In this document: piece after piece, positions 37,745 through 48,610 of the stretch
Layout: each line of letters starts with the position of its first letter
Position numbering within the stretch: the stretch's first letter is position 1
Assembly (NCBI GenBank): GCA_020635515.1
Contig: JACJZS010000002.1
Coordinates: 682,001-746,000, forward strand
Source of the DNA: Flavobacteriales bacterium
GTDB lineage: Bacteria > Bacteroidota > Bacteroidia > Flavobacteriales > Weeksellaceae
Reading direction: 5' to 3'
Length of the DNA stretch: 64,000 bases
Translations under genes and position numbers: made by a program
The notes under the pieces: model-generated
The model's input: only the letters and a program-made list of their open reading frames with translations
Database searches by the model: none
What the model was told of the DNA's origin: nothing

Positions 37745-37927
37745 TTATTTAATTTCTTGAACGTTAACAATATGCTTTACAGTATTCACCATTCCTACTA
37801 TCTGTGGTGTTGCTGTATGCTCAACTTCCTTATTAATCTTTCCTAACCCTAAAGCTTCTAAAGTCAATTTTTGATTTTTGCTTTTTTTAATAGAGCTTTT
37901 TATTTGCTTAACTAAAATCTTTTTCAT
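37745..37927 (-). CDS. rpmD: 50S ribosomal protein L30
   Basis: The 60-residue protein has the L30 pattern KKILVKQIKSSIKKSKNQKLTL, LGLGKINKEVEHTATP and IVGMVNTVKHIVNVQEI. It sits between rpsE and rplO as in other spc operons. Confidence 0.96.
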   Translation of the reverse strand: MKKILVKQIKSSIKKSKNQKLTLEALGLGKINKEVEHTATPQIVGMVNTVKHIVNVQEIK

Positions 37928-37938
37928 TTTTCAATAAA

Positions 37939-38460
37939 TTAACCATTAAACACTTTATATACACTAACTCCTCTTTGTTTTGCTACTTGCTCAGGACTTC
38001 TAAGACTTAGTAGTGCTTTAAAAGTTGCTTTTACAACGTTGTGAGGATTTGAAGAACCTTTTGATTTTGACAATACATCATGAACTCCCGCTGATTCTAA
38101 TACAGCTCTCACTGCTCCACCAGCTATAAGTCCCGTACCATGAGAAGCTGGTCTGATGAACACTTGTGCTCCTCCGTATCTAGCTTCCTCTTCGTGAGGT
38201 ATTGTTCCGTCAGCTATCTGTACTCTAACTAAGTTTTTCTTTGCATCTTCAATTGCCTTTGCAATAGCACTTGCAACGTCTTTAGACTTACCTAAACCGT
38301 ATCCAAGAACACCTTTTTCATCTCCTACCACAGTGATAGCAGAAAAACCAAAAGCTCTACCTCCTTTTGTTACCTTAGTCACACGTTGTACACCAACGAG
38401 TCTGTCTACTAATTCTAAACCAACTGGTTTAACTCTTTCTATATTTTTAATTCCTAACAT
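37939..38460 (-). CDS. rpsE: 30S ribosomal protein S5
   Basis: The 173-residue protein has the S5 double-stranded RNA-binding motif ([41 protein letters not shown]) and the C-terminal domain [20 protein letters not shown]. The Lys-rich loop [11 protein letters not shown] is intact. It is 12 bases from rplR. Confidence 0.97.
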   Translation of the reverse strand: MLGIKNIERVKPVGLELVDRLVGVQRVTKVTKGGRAFGFSAITVVGDEKGVLGYGLGKSKDVASAIAKAIEDAKKNLVRVQIADGTIPHEEEARYGGAQVFIRPASHGTGLIAGGAVRAVLESAGVHDVLSKSKGSSNPHNVVKATFKALLSLRSPEQVAKQRGVSVYKVFNG

Positions 38461-38472
38461 ACTTTTATCAAT

Positions 38473-38829
38473 TTAGAATTTTAGACCTCCTTCTCTAGCT
38501 CCTTCTGCTAATGATTTAACTCTTCCGTGATACAAGAAACCGTTTCTATCGAAAACAACTGTTTCTATTCCTAATCCTTTTGCTTTTTCAGCAAGTTTTT
38601 TCCCTACTTCAGAAGAAATTTCTGATTTAGTTCCGCCTGCTTTAGCTAACGACTTATCTCTTGATGAAAAAGAAGCCAATGTTTTTCCAGCATTGTCATC
38701 TACCAATTGAGCATAAATCTCTTTATTACTTCTGTATACAGATAAACGTGGTCTTTCAAGAGTTCCATATATATTTTTTCTAACTCTTCTTTTAACTCGT
38801 ATTCTTTTTTCTTTCTTTGTTAATGCCAT
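38473..38829 (-). CDS. rplR: 50S ribosomal protein L18
   Basis: The 118-residue protein starts [18 protein letters not shown] and contains [20 protein letters not shown] and [25 protein letters not shown]. It binds 5S rRNA with L5 and L25. It lies 10 bases after rplF. Confidence 0.97.
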   Translation of the reverse strand: MALTKKEKRIRVKRRVRKNIYGTLERPRLSVYRSNKEIYAQLVDDNAGKTLASFSSRDKSLAKAGGTKSEISSEVGKKLAEKAKGLGIETVVFDRNGFLYHGRVKSLAEGAREGGLKF

Positions 38830-38839
38830 AACTTTTTTT

Positions 38840-39385
38840 TTAAGCAGATTTACCAGCTTTTCTTCTAATGTGTTCTCCTACAAATTTAACTCCTTTCCCT
38901 TTGTACGGTTCAGGTTTTCTAAATGCTCTAATCTTTGCAGCTACCATTCCCAACAACTGATTGTCTGCTGAAGTAAGTGTAACTATTGGATTCTTACCTT
39001 TTACAGTTTCTGTAGTAACAGCAACCTCCTTTGGTAATTCTAGAATGATTGAGTGAGAAAATCCTAATGCAAGCTCTAATCTTTGTCCTTGATTTGACGC
39101 TCTATAACCTACACCTACTAATTCTAACTGTTTTGTAAATCCTTGACTCACACCAGTAATCATGTTATTTATCAGTGAACGATAAAGACCGTGAAGTGCA
39201 GCATGTTTTTTAGAATCTGATGGTCTTTTTAGTTGAAGTTTTCCATCTTCAATATCAAAAGTAATTCCTTCTGTTAATTCTTGAGTTAATTCTCCGTTTT
39301 TTCCTTTTACTGTTACTATATCATCTTTACAATCTACAGTAACACCTGCAGGAATTTCTATTATTTTATATCCTATACGTGACAT
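38840..39385 (-). CDS. rplF: 50S ribosomal protein L6
   Basis: The 181-residue protein has the two homologous L6 domains and the C-terminal signature [25 protein letters not shown]. It binds near the sarcin-ricin loop region of 23S rRNA. It is 16 bases after rpsH. Confidence 0.97.
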   Translation of the reverse strand: MSRIGYKIIEIPAGVTVDCKDDIVTVKGKNGELTQELTEGITFDIEDGKLQLKRPSDSKKHAALHGLYRSLINNMITGVSQGFTKQLELVGVGYRASNQGQRLELALGFSHSIILELPKEVAVTTETVKGKNPIVTLTSADNQLLGMVAAKIRAFRKPEPYKGKGVKFVGEHIRRKAGKSA

Positions 39386-39401
39386 TTCTTGATTGTTTTA
39401 A

Positions 39402-39800
39402 TTAATATACGTAACAAATTACTTCACCTCCTACATTTTGACTTCTTGCTTGCTTATCTGTAAGCAAACCTTTAGAAGTTGATACGATTGCAATACCTAA
39501 ACCGTTTAAAACTCTAGGTAATTCTTTTGCACCAGCATACTTTCTAAGACCAGGTCTTGAAGCTCTTTTCATTTTTTTAATCGCTGGTAATTTTGTAAGC
39601 TTATCGTATTTCAAAGCTATTTTAATTGTACCTTGAGGAGTATCTGTTTCAAACTTATAGTTTAAAACGTATCCTTGATCAAAAAGAATTTTTGTAATCT
39701 CTTTTTTAATGTTCGAAGCAGGAATTTCCACTACTTTGTGTCCTGCCATCATTGCGTTTCTAACTCTCGTTAGATAATCTGAAATTGGATCTGTTACCAT
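39402..39800 (-). CDS. rpsH: 30S ribosomal protein S8
   Basis: The 132-residue protein starts [20 protein letters not shown] and ends with [22 protein letters not shown], the rRNA-binding C-terminus. In E. coli S8 regulates the spc operon by binding its own mRNA. Here the gene is preceded by an intercistronic stem-loop at 39821-39843. Confidence 0.97.
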   Translation of the reverse strand: MVTDPISDYLTRVRNAMMAGHKVVEIPASNIKKEITKILFDQGYVLNYKFETDTPQGTIKIALKYDKLTKLPAIKKMKRASRPGLRKYAGAKELPRVLNGLGIAIVSTSKGLLTDKQARSQNVGGEVICYVY

Positions 39801-39820
39801 ATATACTTATTTTAGAGTTT

Positions 39821-39843
39821 AGAACCTTAAGTAATAAGGTTCT
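39821..39843 (-). promoter_or_regulatory. Intercistronic stem-loop upstream of rpsH
   Basis: AGAACCTTA and TAAGGTTCT form a perfect 9-bp stem with a 5-base loop in the 65-base gap between rpsN and rpsH. It lies 21 bases before the rpsH start. It lacks the internal loop of the known E. coli S8 mRNA site, so S8 binding is only a hypothesis. Confidence 0.45.
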
Positions 39844-39865
39844 ACTTTTAAAATTTAAATTTTTA

Positions 39866-40135
39866 TTACCAACTAGCTTTTTTAACTCCAGGAATTAATC
39901 CTTGATTTGCCATTTCTCTAAACGTAACTCTAGAAATACCAAATAATCTCATGTATCCTTTTGGACGACCTGTTATTTTACATCTGTTGTGTAAACGAAC
40001 AGGAGATGAGTTTTTAGGTAATTTTTGTAAAGCTTCGTAGTCTCCAGCTTCTTTTAATGCTTTTCTTTTATCAGCATACTTAGCGTTTAACTTTTGTCTT
40101 TTACGCTCACGCGCTTTCATTGATTCTTTTGCCAT
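39866..40135 (-). CDS. rpsN: 30S ribosomal protein S14 (long, zinc-free type)
   Basis: The 89-residue protein starts [19 protein letters not shown] and ends [25 protein letters not shown]. It lacks the CxxC pairs of the short zinc-type S14 and matches the long C-minus form. It is 2 bases after rplE. Confidence 0.96.
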   Translation of the reverse strand: MAKESMKARERKRQKLNAKYADKRKALKEAGDYEALQKLPKNSSPVRLHNRCKITGRPKGYMRLFGISRVTFREMANQGLIPGVKKASW

Positions 40136-40137
40136 AA

Positions 40138-40692
40138 TTATTTCGTCTTTTTAAATGGTAAACCAAAGTGCGATAACAATGCTTTAGCTTCTTTATCTGT
40201 ATTCGCTGAAGTTACAAATGTAATATCCATTCCTTGGATTTTTTTAACTTTATCTATGTTTATCTCTGGGAAAATAATTTGTTCTGTAATTCCTAAATTA
40301 TAGTTTCCTCTACCATCAAAACCGTCTGCACTGATTCCGTTGAAATCACGGATTCTAGGTAAAGAGGCAGAAATTAAACGATCTAAAAATTCGTACATTT
40401 TGTTTGATCGTAAAGTTACTTTTGCTCCGATAGGAACACCTTTTCTCAGTTTAAAACTAGCTACGTCTTTTTTAGAAAGACACTCTACGGCTTTTTGACC
40501 GGAGATTGCTGTAAGTTCCTCGATTGCATAGTCTACTATTTTTTTGTCTGAAACGGCATCACCTAATCCTTGACTAATAACAATCTTCTCTAATTTTGGT
40601 ACCTGCATTACGGATTTATATCCAAACTCTTCCTTAAGAGCGGGTACTACTTTTTCACTATATAATTTTTTTGGTCTTGCTATATATTGCAT
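40138..40692 (-). CDS. rplE: 50S ribosomal protein L5
   Basis: The 184-residue protein contains [44 protein letters not shown] and [16 protein letters not shown]. It binds 5S rRNA and forms a bridge to S13. It lies 12 bases after rplX. Confidence 0.97.
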   Translation of the reverse strand: MQYIARPKKLYSEKVVPALKEEFGYKSVMQVPKLEKIVISQGLGDAVSDKKIVDYAIEELTAISGQKAVECLSKKDVASFKLRKGVPIGAKVTLRSNKMYEFLDRLISASLPRIRDFNGISADGFDGRGNYNLGITEQIIFPEINIDKVKKIQGMDITFVTSANTDKEAKALLSHFGLPFKKTK

Positions 40693-40704
40693 GATATATT
40701 AATA

Positions 40705-41022
40705 TTAAATCGATTCTCCTGAATCTTTTGCAATTCTTATTTTTTTATCTCCATCAAATTTATACCCTACACGAGTAGGTTTCCCTGATTTAGGATCTAC
40801 TATTGCAAGATTTGAAATGTGAATAGGAGCTTCTACCTCAACAATACCTCCTTGCGGATTCTGAGCATTTGGTTTTACGTGTTTTTTTATCATATTAACA
40901 CCTCCTACAACGGCTCTATTTTTTTCTTTAATTACTTGAGTAATTTCTCCTTTACTACCTTTTGCCGATCCCGCAATTACTTGTACTTGATCTCCTTTTC
41001 TAATTTTTACTTTTACTGACAT
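40705..41022 (-). CDS. rplX: 50S ribosomal protein L24
   Basis: From the ATG at 41022 the protein has 105 residues: SVKVKIRKGDQVQVIAGSAKGSKGE (KOW motif) then GVNMIKKHVKPNAQNPQGGI. A TTG at 41031 would add three residues, but the ATG matches family starts. It lies 12 bases after rplN. Confidence 0.95.
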   Translation of the reverse strand: MSVKVKIRKGDQVQVIAGSAKGSKGEITQVIKEKNRAVVGGVNMIKKHVKPNAQNPQGGIVEVEAPIHISNLAIVDPKSGKPTRVGYKFDGDKKIRIAKDSGESI

Positions 41023-41034
41023 TTTTAACAAATT

Positions 41035-41403
41035 TTATAGTACTTCGGGAGCCAAAGAAATTACTTTCATAAACTCCTTGTCACGTAATTCTCTTGCAAC
41101 AGGACCAAAAACACGAGTCCCTCTCATTTCACCTTGTGCATTTAGTAACACACATGCATTGTCATCAAATCTGATATAAGAACCGTCTTTTCTTCTGATA
41201 GATTTTTTGGTTCTTACAACTACAGCTTTTGCAACCTGACCTTTCTTTACGTTTCCTGAAGGTGTAGCGTCTTTAACTGTTACTACTATTTGATCTCCTA
41301 CAGAAGCATATCTTCTGCGAGTTCCTCCTAAAACACGGATTACCAATACTTCTCTTGCACCAGTATTATCCGCAACTCTTAATCTTGATTCTGTTTGTAA
41401 CAT
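41035..41403 (-). CDS. rplN: 50S ribosomal protein L14
   Basis: The 122-residue protein starts [20 protein letters not shown] and contains [17 protein letters not shown] and [29 protein letters not shown]. It forms an intersubunit bridge. It starts 1 base after rpsQ. Confidence 0.97.
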   Translation of the reverse strand: MLQTESRLRVADNTGAREVLVIRVLGGTRRRYASVGDQIVVTVKDATPSGNVKKGQVAKAVVVRTKKSIRRKDGSYIRFDDNACVLLNAQGEMRGTRVFGPVARELRDKEFMKVISLAPEVL

Positions 41404-41404
41404 T

Positions 41405-41659
41405 TTACTTAGCTCTTTCTATTACTTCTACCAATCTCCATCTCTTTAACTTGCTCAAAGGACGAGTTTCCATAATAAGCACTTTATCTCCTTCGTTAGA
41501 CTCATTTTTTTCGTCGTGAACTACATATTTTTTAGTTTTCAAGACAAATTTCCCGTACAAGCCATGCTTAACTTTAAACGATTCCTGCACCACAATGGAT
41601 TTATCCATTTTAGCACTAGAAACGATACCTATTCTTTCTTTCCTTAAATTTCTTTCCAT
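41405..41659 (-). CDS. rpsQ: 30S ribosomal protein S17
   Basis: The 84-residue OB-fold protein starts [20 protein letters not shown] and contains the S17 signature [21 protein letters not shown] in its local variant ([19 protein letters not shown]). It starts 1 base after rpmC. Confidence 0.96.
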   Translation of the reverse strand: MERNLRKERIGIVSSAKMDKSIVVQESFKVKHGLYGKFVLKTKKYVVHDEKNESNEGDKVLIMETRPLSKLKRWRLVEVIERAK

Positions 41660-41660
41660 C

Positions 41661-41852
41661 TTATTTAGAAGATTTTTGTGTTAAAATTGTAGCAATTCTC
41701 GCAACGCTTCTTCTCAATGTTCTTAATTGAATAGGACTCTCTATAGAAGACACATTACTTTGCAATTTCAGTTTATTGTATTCGTCTTTTGTTTGAACCA
41801 ATCTTGCCTGTAATTCCTCAACACTTAAATCATTTAATTCTTTTGTATTCAT
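41661..41852 (-). CDS. rpmC: 50S ribosomal protein L29
   Basis: The 63-residue helical-hairpin protein contains [25 protein letters not shown] and [16 protein letters not shown]. It sits at the peptide exit tunnel. It lies 8 bases after rplP and 1 base before rpsQ. Confidence 0.96.
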   Translation of the reverse strand: MNTKELNDLSVEELQARLVQTKDEYNKLKLQSNVSSIESPIQLRTLRRSVARIATILTQKSSK

Positions 41853-41860
41853 AATAATAA

Positions 41861-42280
41861 TTAGTTTGAGTAATCGTTAGCAATTATAAGTTTAGTTTTA
41901 ACTGGTAGTTTCTGAGCTGCTAGTCTTAATGCTTCTTCAGCAATTTCTTTTGGCACACCACCTAGTTCAAACAAGATTTTACCAGGACGTACTACAGAAA
42001 CCCAATACTCCACAGCTCCTTTTCCTTTTCCCATACGTACCTCTGCAGGTTTTTTGGTTACAGGTTTATCTGGAAATATTTTAATCCAAAGTTGTCCTTC
42101 TCTCTTCATATATCTAGTCGCTGCAATACGAGCAGCTTCTATTTGTCTTGAAGTAATCCAAGCACTATCTAATGTTTTGATTCCGAAAGTTCCATAAGCA
42201 AGACGATGTCCTCTTTGGGAAATTCCTTTCATTTTCCCTTTGTGTAACTTTCGAAATTTAGTTCTTTTTGGTTGTAACAT
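41861..42280 (-). CDS. rplP: 50S ribosomal protein L16
   Basis: The 139-residue protein starts [19 protein letters not shown] and contains [20 protein letters not shown] and [20 protein letters not shown]. It is positioned between rpsC and rpmC, 32 bases after rpsC. Confidence 0.97.
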   Translation of the reverse strand: MLQPKRTKFRKLHKGKMKGISQRGHRLAYGTFGIKTLDSAWITSRQIEAARIAATRYMKREGQLWIKIFPDKPVTKKPAEVRMGKGKGAVEYWVSVVRPGKILFELGGVPKEIAEEALRLAAQKLPVKTKLIIANDYSN

Positions 42281-42312
42281 TTTAGTTAAATTTAATTTTT
42301 AGAAACTAAAGT

Positions 42313-43014
42313 TTATCTTCTTTCTTTATTACCTCTTTTTCTTTGAGAATTCTTTTTCTGAAGACCTACAAGCGGAGATAACTCACGTTTACCATAAACT
42401 TCTCCTTTCATAATCCATACTTTTATTCCCAATCGTCCGTACTGAGTATGTGCTTCAGCAATGTGATAATCAATATCAGCTCTAAAAGTAGAAAGTGGTA
42501 TTCTTCCATCTTTAAAACCTTCTGCTCTCGCCATTTCAGCTCCGTTTAATCTTCCTGAAATTAGAACTTTTATTCCCTCTGCATTCATTCTCATTGAAGA
42601 TTGAATCGCCATTTTAACAGCACGCTTATAAGAAACTCTATTTTCTATTTGTCTTGCTATATTTTCAGCAACTAAAACAGCATCTAATTCAGGTCTTTTA
42701 ATTTCAAAAATATTAATCTGAATTTCTTTAGATGTAATTTTCTTTAGTTCCTCTTTTAGTTTATCTACCTCTTGTCCACCTTTACCAATTATAATTCCTG
42801 GTCTTGCTGTAGTAATTGTAATGGTAATTAGTTTTAAAGTTCTTTCTATGTAAATTCTAGATACACCCGCTTTTGATAATCTAACTTTTAAATATCTTCT
42901 TATTTGGTAATCTTCTTTGATTCTATCTCCAAAGTCATTTCCACCAAACCAGTTAGAGTCCCATCCACGAATAATTCCTAATCTATTTCCTATTGGATTT
43001 GTTTTTTGTCCCAT
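42313..43014 (-). CDS. rpsC: 30S ribosomal protein S3
   Basis: The 233-residue protein has the KH domain ([19 protein letters not shown]) and the C-terminal [22 protein letters not shown] motif. It contributes to the mRNA entry channel. It is 5 bases after rplV. Confidence 0.97.
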   Translation of the reverse strand: MGQKTNPIGNRLGIIRGWDSNWFGGNDFGDRIKEDYQIRRYLKVRLSKAGVSRIYIERTLKLITITITTARPGIIIGKGGQEVDKLKEELKKITSKEIQINIFEIKRPELDAVLVAENIARQIENRVSYKRAVKMAIQSSMRMNAEGIKVLISGRLNGAEMARAEGFKDGRIPLSTFRADIDYHIAEAHTQYGRLGIKVWIMKGEVYGKRELSPLVGLQKKNSQRKRGNKERR

Positions 43015-43019
43015 ACGAT

Positions 43020-43415
43020 TTAATTCTTTTTATCTAGAATAATTGTTACATGATTCGACCTTTTTCTAATTCTATGACCTCTACCTTGAGGAGCTGGTCT
43101 TAGTCTTTTAAGAGACATTGCACTATCTACGTATATTTCTTTCACGTATAAGTTTGCTTCTTCTATATCGTCGTCTTGATTTTTTGACTGCCAGTTGGAA
43201 ACTGCACTCAAAAGCAATTTTTCTAATCTATTTGAAGCATCTTTCTTACTGTATTTAAGTATAAATAACGCTTTATCTACTTGCTCTCCGCGGATAATAT
43301 CAGCTACTAAACGCATCTTTCTAGGAGAAGTAGGACTTCCATTAAGCTTAGCTAAAGCTACCGTGTTCTTATTCTCCTTACGAGCCAATGATGCTAATCT
43401 TTTTCTTGATCCCAT
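43020..43415 (-). CDS. rplV: 50S ribosomal protein L22
   Basis: The 131-residue protein contains [19 protein letters not shown] and the C-terminal loop region [22 protein letters not shown], which lines the exit tunnel. It lies 5 bases after rpsS. Confidence 0.97.
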   Translation of the reverse strand: MGSRKRLASLARKENKNTVALAKLNGSPTSPRKMRLVADIIRGEQVDKALFILKYSKKDASNRLEKLLLSAVSNWQSKNQDDDIEEANLYVKEIYVDSAMSLKRLRPAPQGRGHRIRKRSNHVTIILDKKN

Positions 43416-43420
43416 CTTGA

Positions 43421-43699
43421 TTATTTTTTACCTTTATTTTTTGCACCAGCATGACCTCTAAAGTTTCTTGTTGGAGCAAATTCACCTAATTTATGTCCCA
43501 CCATATTCTCTGTGCAATACACAGGAATAAATGACTTACCGTTATGTACAGCTATTGTCTGTCCTACAAAATCAGGAGATATCATAGATGCTCTAGACCA
43601 AGTTTTAATAACTGTCTTTTTACCTGATTCTACGTTTTGCTGAACTTTTCTATCTAACTTATAATGTATATAAGGTCCTTTCTTTAATGATCTTGCCAT
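43421..43699 (-). CDS. rpsS: 30S ribosomal protein S19
   Basis: The 92-residue protein starts [18 protein letters not shown] and contains [20 protein letters not shown] and [17 protein letters not shown]. It binds the 16S rRNA head with S13. It lies 3 bases after rplB. Confidence 0.97.
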   Translation of the reverse strand: MARSLKKGPYIHYKLDRKVQQNVESGKKTVIKTWSRASMISPDFVGQTIAVHNGKSFIPVYCTENMVGHKLGEFAPTRNFRGHAGAKNKGKK

Positions 43700-43702
43700 A
43701 TC

Positions 43703-44530
43703 TTACTTCTTCTTTCTTGATTGAATAATGTATTTGCTCGACGCCTTCTTCTTATTTCTAGTCTTGTAACCTTTAGCTGGTTTACCATTTCTAGATCTAG
43801 GGTGTCCTCCAGAAGCTCTACCTTCACCACCTCCCATTGGGTGGTCAACAGGGTTCATCACTACTGGTCTTGTTCTAGGTCGTCTACCTAACCATCTGCT
43901 TCTACCTGCTTTTCCAGACACAGTTAACTGATGATCTGAGTTAGAAACAGAACCTATCATTGCCATACACTCTCCTAAAATCATTCTTGTTTCTCCTGAA
44001 GGCAATTTAATTGTAACATATTTACCTTCCTTAGCTACTAACTGAGCAGAAGACCCTGCACTTCTAGCCATAACAGCACCTTGAGCTGGTCTTAATTCTA
44101 TACAAGAAATCACGGTACCTAGAGGTATATTTTTCAACTTACATGCATTCCCTATTTCAGGAGCTGCTGTTTCACTAGAAACGACTTGTTGTCCTACTTT
44201 TAAATTTTGAGGAGCAATGATATAGCTTTTTTCGCCATCTTTATACTCAATAAGTGCGATAAAAGCTGACCTATTAGGGTCATACTCAATCTCTCTCACT
44301 GTTGCAGAAACATCGAATTTAGTTCTTTTGAAGTCTATAATTCTATATTTTCTTTTATGACCTCCACCTTTGTAGCGGATAGTCATCTTTCCTGAGTTAT
44401 TTCTTCCCCCAGACTTTGATATACCTTTAGTTAATGACTTCTCTGGAATATTAGTTGTAATCTCCTCAAAATTATTAACTACTCTAAATCTCTGCCCTGG
44501 AGTAATTGGTTTTAATTTTCTTACTGACAT
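43703..44530 (-). CDS. rplB: 50S ribosomal protein L2
   Basis: The 275-residue protein contains [38 protein letters not shown] and the peptidyl-transferase-proximal [20 protein letters not shown] with its conserved His. It lies 11 bases after rplW. Confidence 0.98.
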   Translation of the reverse strand: MSVRKLKPITPGQRFRVVNNFEEITTNIPEKSLTKGISKSGGRNNSGKMTIRYKGGGHKRKYRIIDFKRTKFDVSATVREIEYDPNRSAFIALIEYKDGEKSYIIAPQNLKVGQQVVSSETAAPEIGNACKLKNIPLGTVISCIELRPAQGAVMARSAGSSAQLVAKEGKYVTIKLPSGETRMILGECMAMIGSVSNSDHQLTVSGKAGRSRWLGRRPRTRPVVMNPVDHPMGGGEGRASGGHPRSRNGKPAKGYKTRNKKKASSKYIIQSRKKK

Positions 44531-44541
44531 GGTTTGAATTC

Positions 44542-44832
44542 TTAAATATTACCGTATACATCAATTGACTGACCTTCTCCTACCTCTACAATCGCCTTTT
44601 TCAACTTATTAGTCTTACCTACCTGCAATCCTTTTTTAGTATACTTTGTTTTAACATTAGGTGCATAAATCATAGTTCTTACATTTACTACATCTACACC
44701 ATACAGCTCCTTAATACTTTCTTTAATCTGAATCTTATTAGCTTTTGGATTAACTAAGAAAGTATATCTTCCACGAACTTCTGACTCGTTATTTGCTTTT
44801 TCTGAAATTACTGGTTTTACTACTATTGACAT
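44542..44832 (-). CDS. rplW: 50S ribosomal protein L23
   Basis: The 96-residue protein begins [16 protein letters not shown] and contains [20 protein letters not shown] and [20 protein letters not shown]. It is the docking site for trigger factor and SRP at the tunnel exit. It starts 2 bases after rplD. Confidence 0.96.
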   Translation of the reverse strand: MSIVVKPVISEKANNESEVRGRYTFLVNPKANKIQIKESIKELYGVDVVNVRTMIYAPNVKTKYTKKGLQVGKTNKLKKAIVEVGEGQSIDVYGNI

Positions 44833-44834
44833 AA

Positions 44835-45464
44835 TTACTTTCTTAAAATTTCTTGAAATTTATCTACAGCACCCTCAAAAAGCACCACATCTGAAGCACC
44901 TAAAATATCGTAACTATTTACCTCAGAACAACTTACAACCTTAACTCCTTTCAAATTTCGAGAAGACAAATATACACTTTTATTTGATTCCCCCAACACA
45001 AAAAGAGATTTTTTATTATTTAAGTTCAAATCATTCAATACATTAAGGAAATTTTTTGTTTTTGGTTCATTAAAACTAATATCCTCAATCACCTTAAGTG
45101 CATTGTCTTTTACTTTTTGGCTAAGTAATGATCTTTTAGCTAATCGTTTTACCGCTTTATTTAACTTAAAACTATAATTTCTCGGTCTTGGACCAAAAAC
45201 TCTACCTCCACCTTTGAATGTAGGTGATTTTATATCCCCATATCTAGCACTACCGCTACCTTTTTGCTTTTTAAGCTTTTTGGTACTTCCTACTATTTCT
45301 GCTCTTTCTTTTGCTTTGTGAGTTCCTTGGCGTTGATTTGCTAAATATTGTTTAATTTCTAAGTATATAGCATGATTGTTTGGCTCAATACCAAATATAG
45401 AATCATCTAACTTTACTTTCTTAGCAGTTTCTTGCCCTTTTATATCTAATACTACTACTTCCAT
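44835..45464 (-). CDS. rplD: 50S ribosomal protein L4
   Basis: The 209-residue protein contains [41 protein letters not shown] and [20 protein letters not shown], the extended loop. In E. coli L4 also represses the S10 operon. It overlaps the end of rplC by 10 bases, so translation is probably coupled. Confidence 0.97.
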   Translation of the reverse strand: MEVVVLDIKGQETAKKVKLDDSIFGIEPNNHAIYLEIKQYLANQRQGTHKAKERAEIVGSTKKLKKQKGSGSARYGDIKSPTFKGGGRVFGPRPRNYSFKLNKAVKRLAKRSLLSQKVKDNALKVIEDISFNEPKTKNFLNVLNDLNLNNKKSLFVLGESNKSVYLSSRNLKGVKVVSCSEVNSYDILGASDVVLFEGAVDKFQEILRK

Positions 45465-46081
45465 TGTCTTATTATTACGTATGAATTTTTAGCACCTGGT
45501 ACTGCACCTTTTACAATCAACAAATTCTTCTCAGAATCAACTTTTACAACTTGTAAGTTCTGAACAGTTACCTGCTCTCCTCCCATTCTTCCTGCCATTC
45601 TCATTCCTTTGAATACACGAGAAGGATCAGAACCTGCTCCAATAGAACCAGGAGCTCTTAATCTGTTGTGCTGTCCATGTGTTGATTCCATAACTCCAGC
45701 AAAACCATGTCTTTTAACAACCCCTTGAAACCCTTTACCTTTTGATGTTCCAGTAACATCTACAAACTCTCCTTCTGAGAAAAGCTCTACATTTACTGAA
45801 TCTCCTAAAGATAACGTTTCTGTAAACTCACCGTAAAATTCTACTAACTTCCTTTTCGGTGTAGTATCCGCTTTCTTAAAATGACCTAACATAGCTTTAC
45901 CTACATTTTTGTCACTCACTTCGTCATAACCTAACTGAACAGACTTGTATCCGTCTGTATCTTCAGTTTTTACTTGTGTAACCGTACAAGGACCTGCCTG
46001 TATGATGGTACATGGTATATTTTTACCATTCTCATCGAACAAACTAGTCATTCCGATTTTCTTTCCAATAATTCCTGACAT
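45455..46081 (-). CDS. rplC: 50S ribosomal protein L3
   Basis: The 208-residue protein has [37 protein letters not shown] and [20 protein letters not shown], the loop that reaches the peptidyl-transferase centre. It is preceded by a 76-base gap that contains a stem-loop, and its end overlaps rplD. Confidence 0.97.
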   Translation of the reverse strand: MSGIIGKKIGMTSLFDENGKNIPCTIIQAGPCTVTQVKTEDTDGYKSVQLGYDEVSDKNVGKAMLGHFKKADTTPKRKLVEFYGEFTETLSLGDSVNVELFSEGEFVDVTGTSKGKGFQGVVKRHGFAGVMESTHGQHNRLRAPGSIGAGSDPSRVFKGMRMAGRMGGEQVTVQNLQVVKVDSEKNLLIVKGAVPGAKNSYVIIRQWK

Positions 46082-46106
46082 TTTTATTAATTATTAAGAG
46101 ATTAAC

Positions 46107-46139
46107 AAGCCTTGCCAATTAATACAAAAGACAAGGCTT
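46107..46139 (-). promoter_or_regulatory. Intercistronic stem-loop between rpsJ and rplC
   Basis: AAGCCTTG (46107-46114) and CAAGGCTT (46132-46139) form a perfect 8-bp GC-containing stem around a 17-base loop, 25 bases before the rplC ATG. No T-run follows. It could be a processing or autoregulatory site. In E. coli L4 acts on a leader upstream of rpsJ, not here. Confidence 0.5.
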
Positions 46140-46157
46140 ACTAATGTTAAATTACTA

Positions 46158-46463
46158 CTATACTTTTATTTCTACTTCTACTCCACTAGGTAATTCTAGC
46201 TTCATCAATGCATCAACTGTTTTAGATGATGAACTATAAATATCCATCAATCTTTTGTGTGCTGAGAACTGAAATTGTTCTCTTGATTTTTTATTTACGT
46301 GTGGAGATCTTAACACAGTAAAAATTCTTTTATGAGTAGGTAATGGAATTGGTCCGTTTACCTGAGCTCCTGTAGACTTTACTGTCTTTACAATCTTTTC
46401 AGCAGACTTATCTACTAAATTATGATCGTATGATTTTAATTTTATTCTGATTTTTTGACTCAT
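46158..46463 (-). CDS. rpsJ: 30S ribosomal protein S10
   Basis: The 101-residue protein contains [40 protein letters not shown] and [17 protein letters not shown]. It also serves as NusE in transcription antitermination. It is 10 bases after fusA, so the S10 part is joined directly to the str part. Confidence 0.97.
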   Translation of the reverse strand: MSQKIRIKLKSYDHNLVDKSAEKIVKTVKSTGAQVNGPIPLPTHKRIFTVLRSPHVNKKSREQFQFSAHKRLMDIYSSSSKTVDALMKLELPSGVEVEIKV

Positions 46464-46473
46464 ATCTGTTTGA

Positions 46474-48606
46474 TTAAGCTGTTACACCTTTAGATTTTGC
46501 AATAACATCTTCTGCTATATTTTGAGGAGCTGCCTCGTAATGCGAGAATTCCATAGAAGAACTTGCTCTACCAGAAGATAATGTTCTCAAGGTAGTTACA
46601 TATCCAAACATCTCTGATAAAGGAACTGTTGCTTTTACTACTTTTGCATTGTTTCTATCATCCATACCTGAAATAGTACCTCTTCTTTTGTTTAAATCTC
46701 CTACGATATCTCCCATATTTTCCTCTGGAGTAACTACCTCCAACTTCATTATAGGCTCCATAATCACTGCTTTTGCAGCTTTACCTACAGCCTTAAATCC
46801 AAGTTTAGCAGCTAATTCAAATGATAGCTGATCTGAATCCACAGGGTGGAAAGAACCGTCTTTTAATGTTACCTTCATTGCATCGATTTCGTATCCTGCT
46901 AAAGGTCCGTTTTTCATAGCTTCCTTAAATCCTTTCTCTACAGATGGAACAAATTCTCTAGGAATATTTCCTCCTTTAATTTCATTAACGAACTCTAAAC
47001 CTGTTTTCTCTTCACTATCTGCAGGACCTATAGTAAATACAATATCTGCAAATTTACCTCTACCACCTGTTTGCTTTTTATATACTTCTCTGTGATCTGC
47101 AACAGCAGTTAACGCTTCTTTGTACTCTACTTGAGGTTGACCTTGATTAACTTCTACCTTAAACTCTCTTCTTAAACGATCAACAATAATGTCTAAGTGA
47201 AGCTCTCCCATACCAGAAATAATAGTCTGACCTGAAGCTTCGTCTGTTTTTACTTGGAATGTAGGATCTTCCTCAGCTAATTTAGATAATGCAATTCCTA
47301 ACTTATCTACATCTGCTTTGGTTTTTGGCTCCACTGCGATACCAATTACTGGATCTGGGAAATCCATTGATTCCAATACTACAGGAAATTTCTCATCTGA
47401 CAAAGTATCTCCTGTTTTAATATCTTTAAATCCTACTGCTGCACCAATATCTCCTGCTTCAATAAACTCAATTGGCTCTTGTTTACTAGAGTGCATTTGA
47501 TAAATTCTAGAAATTCTTTCTTTGTTTCCAGATCTTGTATTAAGAACGTAAGAACCTGCATCTAAATGACCTGAATAACATCTAAAGAATGCTAATCTTC
47601 CTACATAAGGATCAGTTGCAATTTTAAATGCTAAAGCGGCAAATGGCTCATCTGCACTAGGCTTTCTAACTACTTCTTCATCTGTTTTAGGATTAATTCC
47701 TTTAATTCCTTCTACATCTGTAGGAGCTGGTAAATATCTACATACTGCATCTAACATAAACTGAACTCCTTTGTTCTTGAATGCAGAACCTGGAATCATA
47801 GGTATAATGCTTATATCTAAAGTAGCAGCTCTTAAAGCAGCATGAATTTCGTCTTCTGTAATAGAATCTGGATCCTCAAAGAATTTTTCCATTAATCCTT
47901 CATCGTACTCAGCAACAGCTTCTATCAAATGACCTCTATACTCATTTACTTCATCTATCATTTCTGCAGGTATATCAACTACATCGAAGGTAGCTCCTTG
48001 AGTATCATCATGCCAAACAATTGCACGCATTTTTACTAAATCCACAATACCTTTGAAGTCTTCTTCTGAACCAATTGGCAATGCAATTGGAACTGAATTA
48101 GAACCTAACATTTCTTTTACTTGCCTACATACGTTTAAGAAATCAGAACCTTGTCTATCCATTTTATTTACAAATCCCATTCTTGGAACTTTGTAATTAT
48201 CTGCTAAACGCCAGTTGGTTTCTGACTGAGGTTCAACACCATCTACTGCAGAAAACAAGAAAACTAAACCATCTAATACTCTTAACGATCTATTTACCTC
48301 TACAGTAAAATCAACGTGTCCAGGAGTATCAATGATATTAAAATGATATGCTTTAGTATCCGCTAGTGGCTTTCCTTGTTCTGTTGGAAAATTCCAGTTA
48401 CAAGTAGTTGCTGCAGAGGTAATAGTAATCCCTCTTTCTGCTTCTTGCTCCATCCAGTCCATAGTAGAAGCTCCATCATGAACCTCTCCTATTTTATGTG
48501 TTCTACCTGTGTAGAATAAAACTCGTTCTGTAGTGGTTGTTTTTCCAGCATCTATATGTGCTGCAATACCAATATTTCTTGTGTACGTTAAATCTCTTTG
48601 TGCCAT
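46474..48606 (-). CDS. fusA: Elongation factor G
   Basis: The 710-residue GTPase has G1 AHIDAGKTT, the switch II motif [10 protein letters not shown]4 NKMD and the domain IV region [10 protein letters not shown], with C-terminal [10 protein letters not shown]. It catalyses ribosomal translocation. It lies between rpsG (4 bases) and rpsJ. No tuf gene follows, as is common in Bacteroidota. Confidence 0.98.
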   Translation of the reverse strand: MAQRDLTYTRNIGIAAHIDAGKTTTTERVLFYTGRTHKIGEVHDGASTMDWMEQEAERGITITSAATTCNWNFPTEQGKPLADTKAYHFNIIDTPGHVDFTVEVNRSLRVLDGLVFLFSAVDGVEPQSETNWRLADNYKVPRMGFVNKMDRQGSDFLNVCRQVKEMLGSNSVPIALPIGSEEDFKGIVDLVKMRAIVWHDDTQGATFDVVDIPAEMIDEVNEYRGHLIEAVAEYDEGLMEKFFEDPDSITEDEIHAALRAATLDISIIPMIPGSAFKNKGVQFMLDAVCRYLPAPTDVEGIKGINPKTDEEVVRKPSADEPFAALAFKIATDPYVGRLAFFRCYSGHLDAGSYVLNTRSGNKERISRIYQMHSSKQEPIEFIEAGDIGAAVGFKDIKTGDTLSDEKFPVVLESMDFPDPVIGIAVEPKTKADVDKLGIALSKLAEEDPTFQVKTDEASGQTIISGMGELHLDIIVDRLRREFKVEVNQGQPQVEYKEALTAVADHREVYKKQTGGRGKFADIVFTIGPADSEEKTGLEFVNEIKGGNIPREFVPSVEKGFKEAMKNGPLAGYEIDAMKVTLKDGSFHPVDSDQLSFELAAKLGFKAVGKAAKAVIMEPIMKLEVVTPEENMGDIVGDLNKRRGTISGMDDRNNAKVVKATVPLSEMFGYVTTLRTLSSGRASSSMEFSHYEAAPQNIAEDVIAKSKGVTA

Positions 48607-48610
48607 TTAT

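Noticed and set aside
37744..37770. Longer start for rplO
   Set aside because: It overlaps rpmD and adds residues not found in L15. The ATG at 37743 matches the family.
46107..46139. Terminator between rpsJ and rplC
   Set aside because: The stem has no following T-run and the genes on both sides belong to one operon, so it was listed as an intercistronic element instead.
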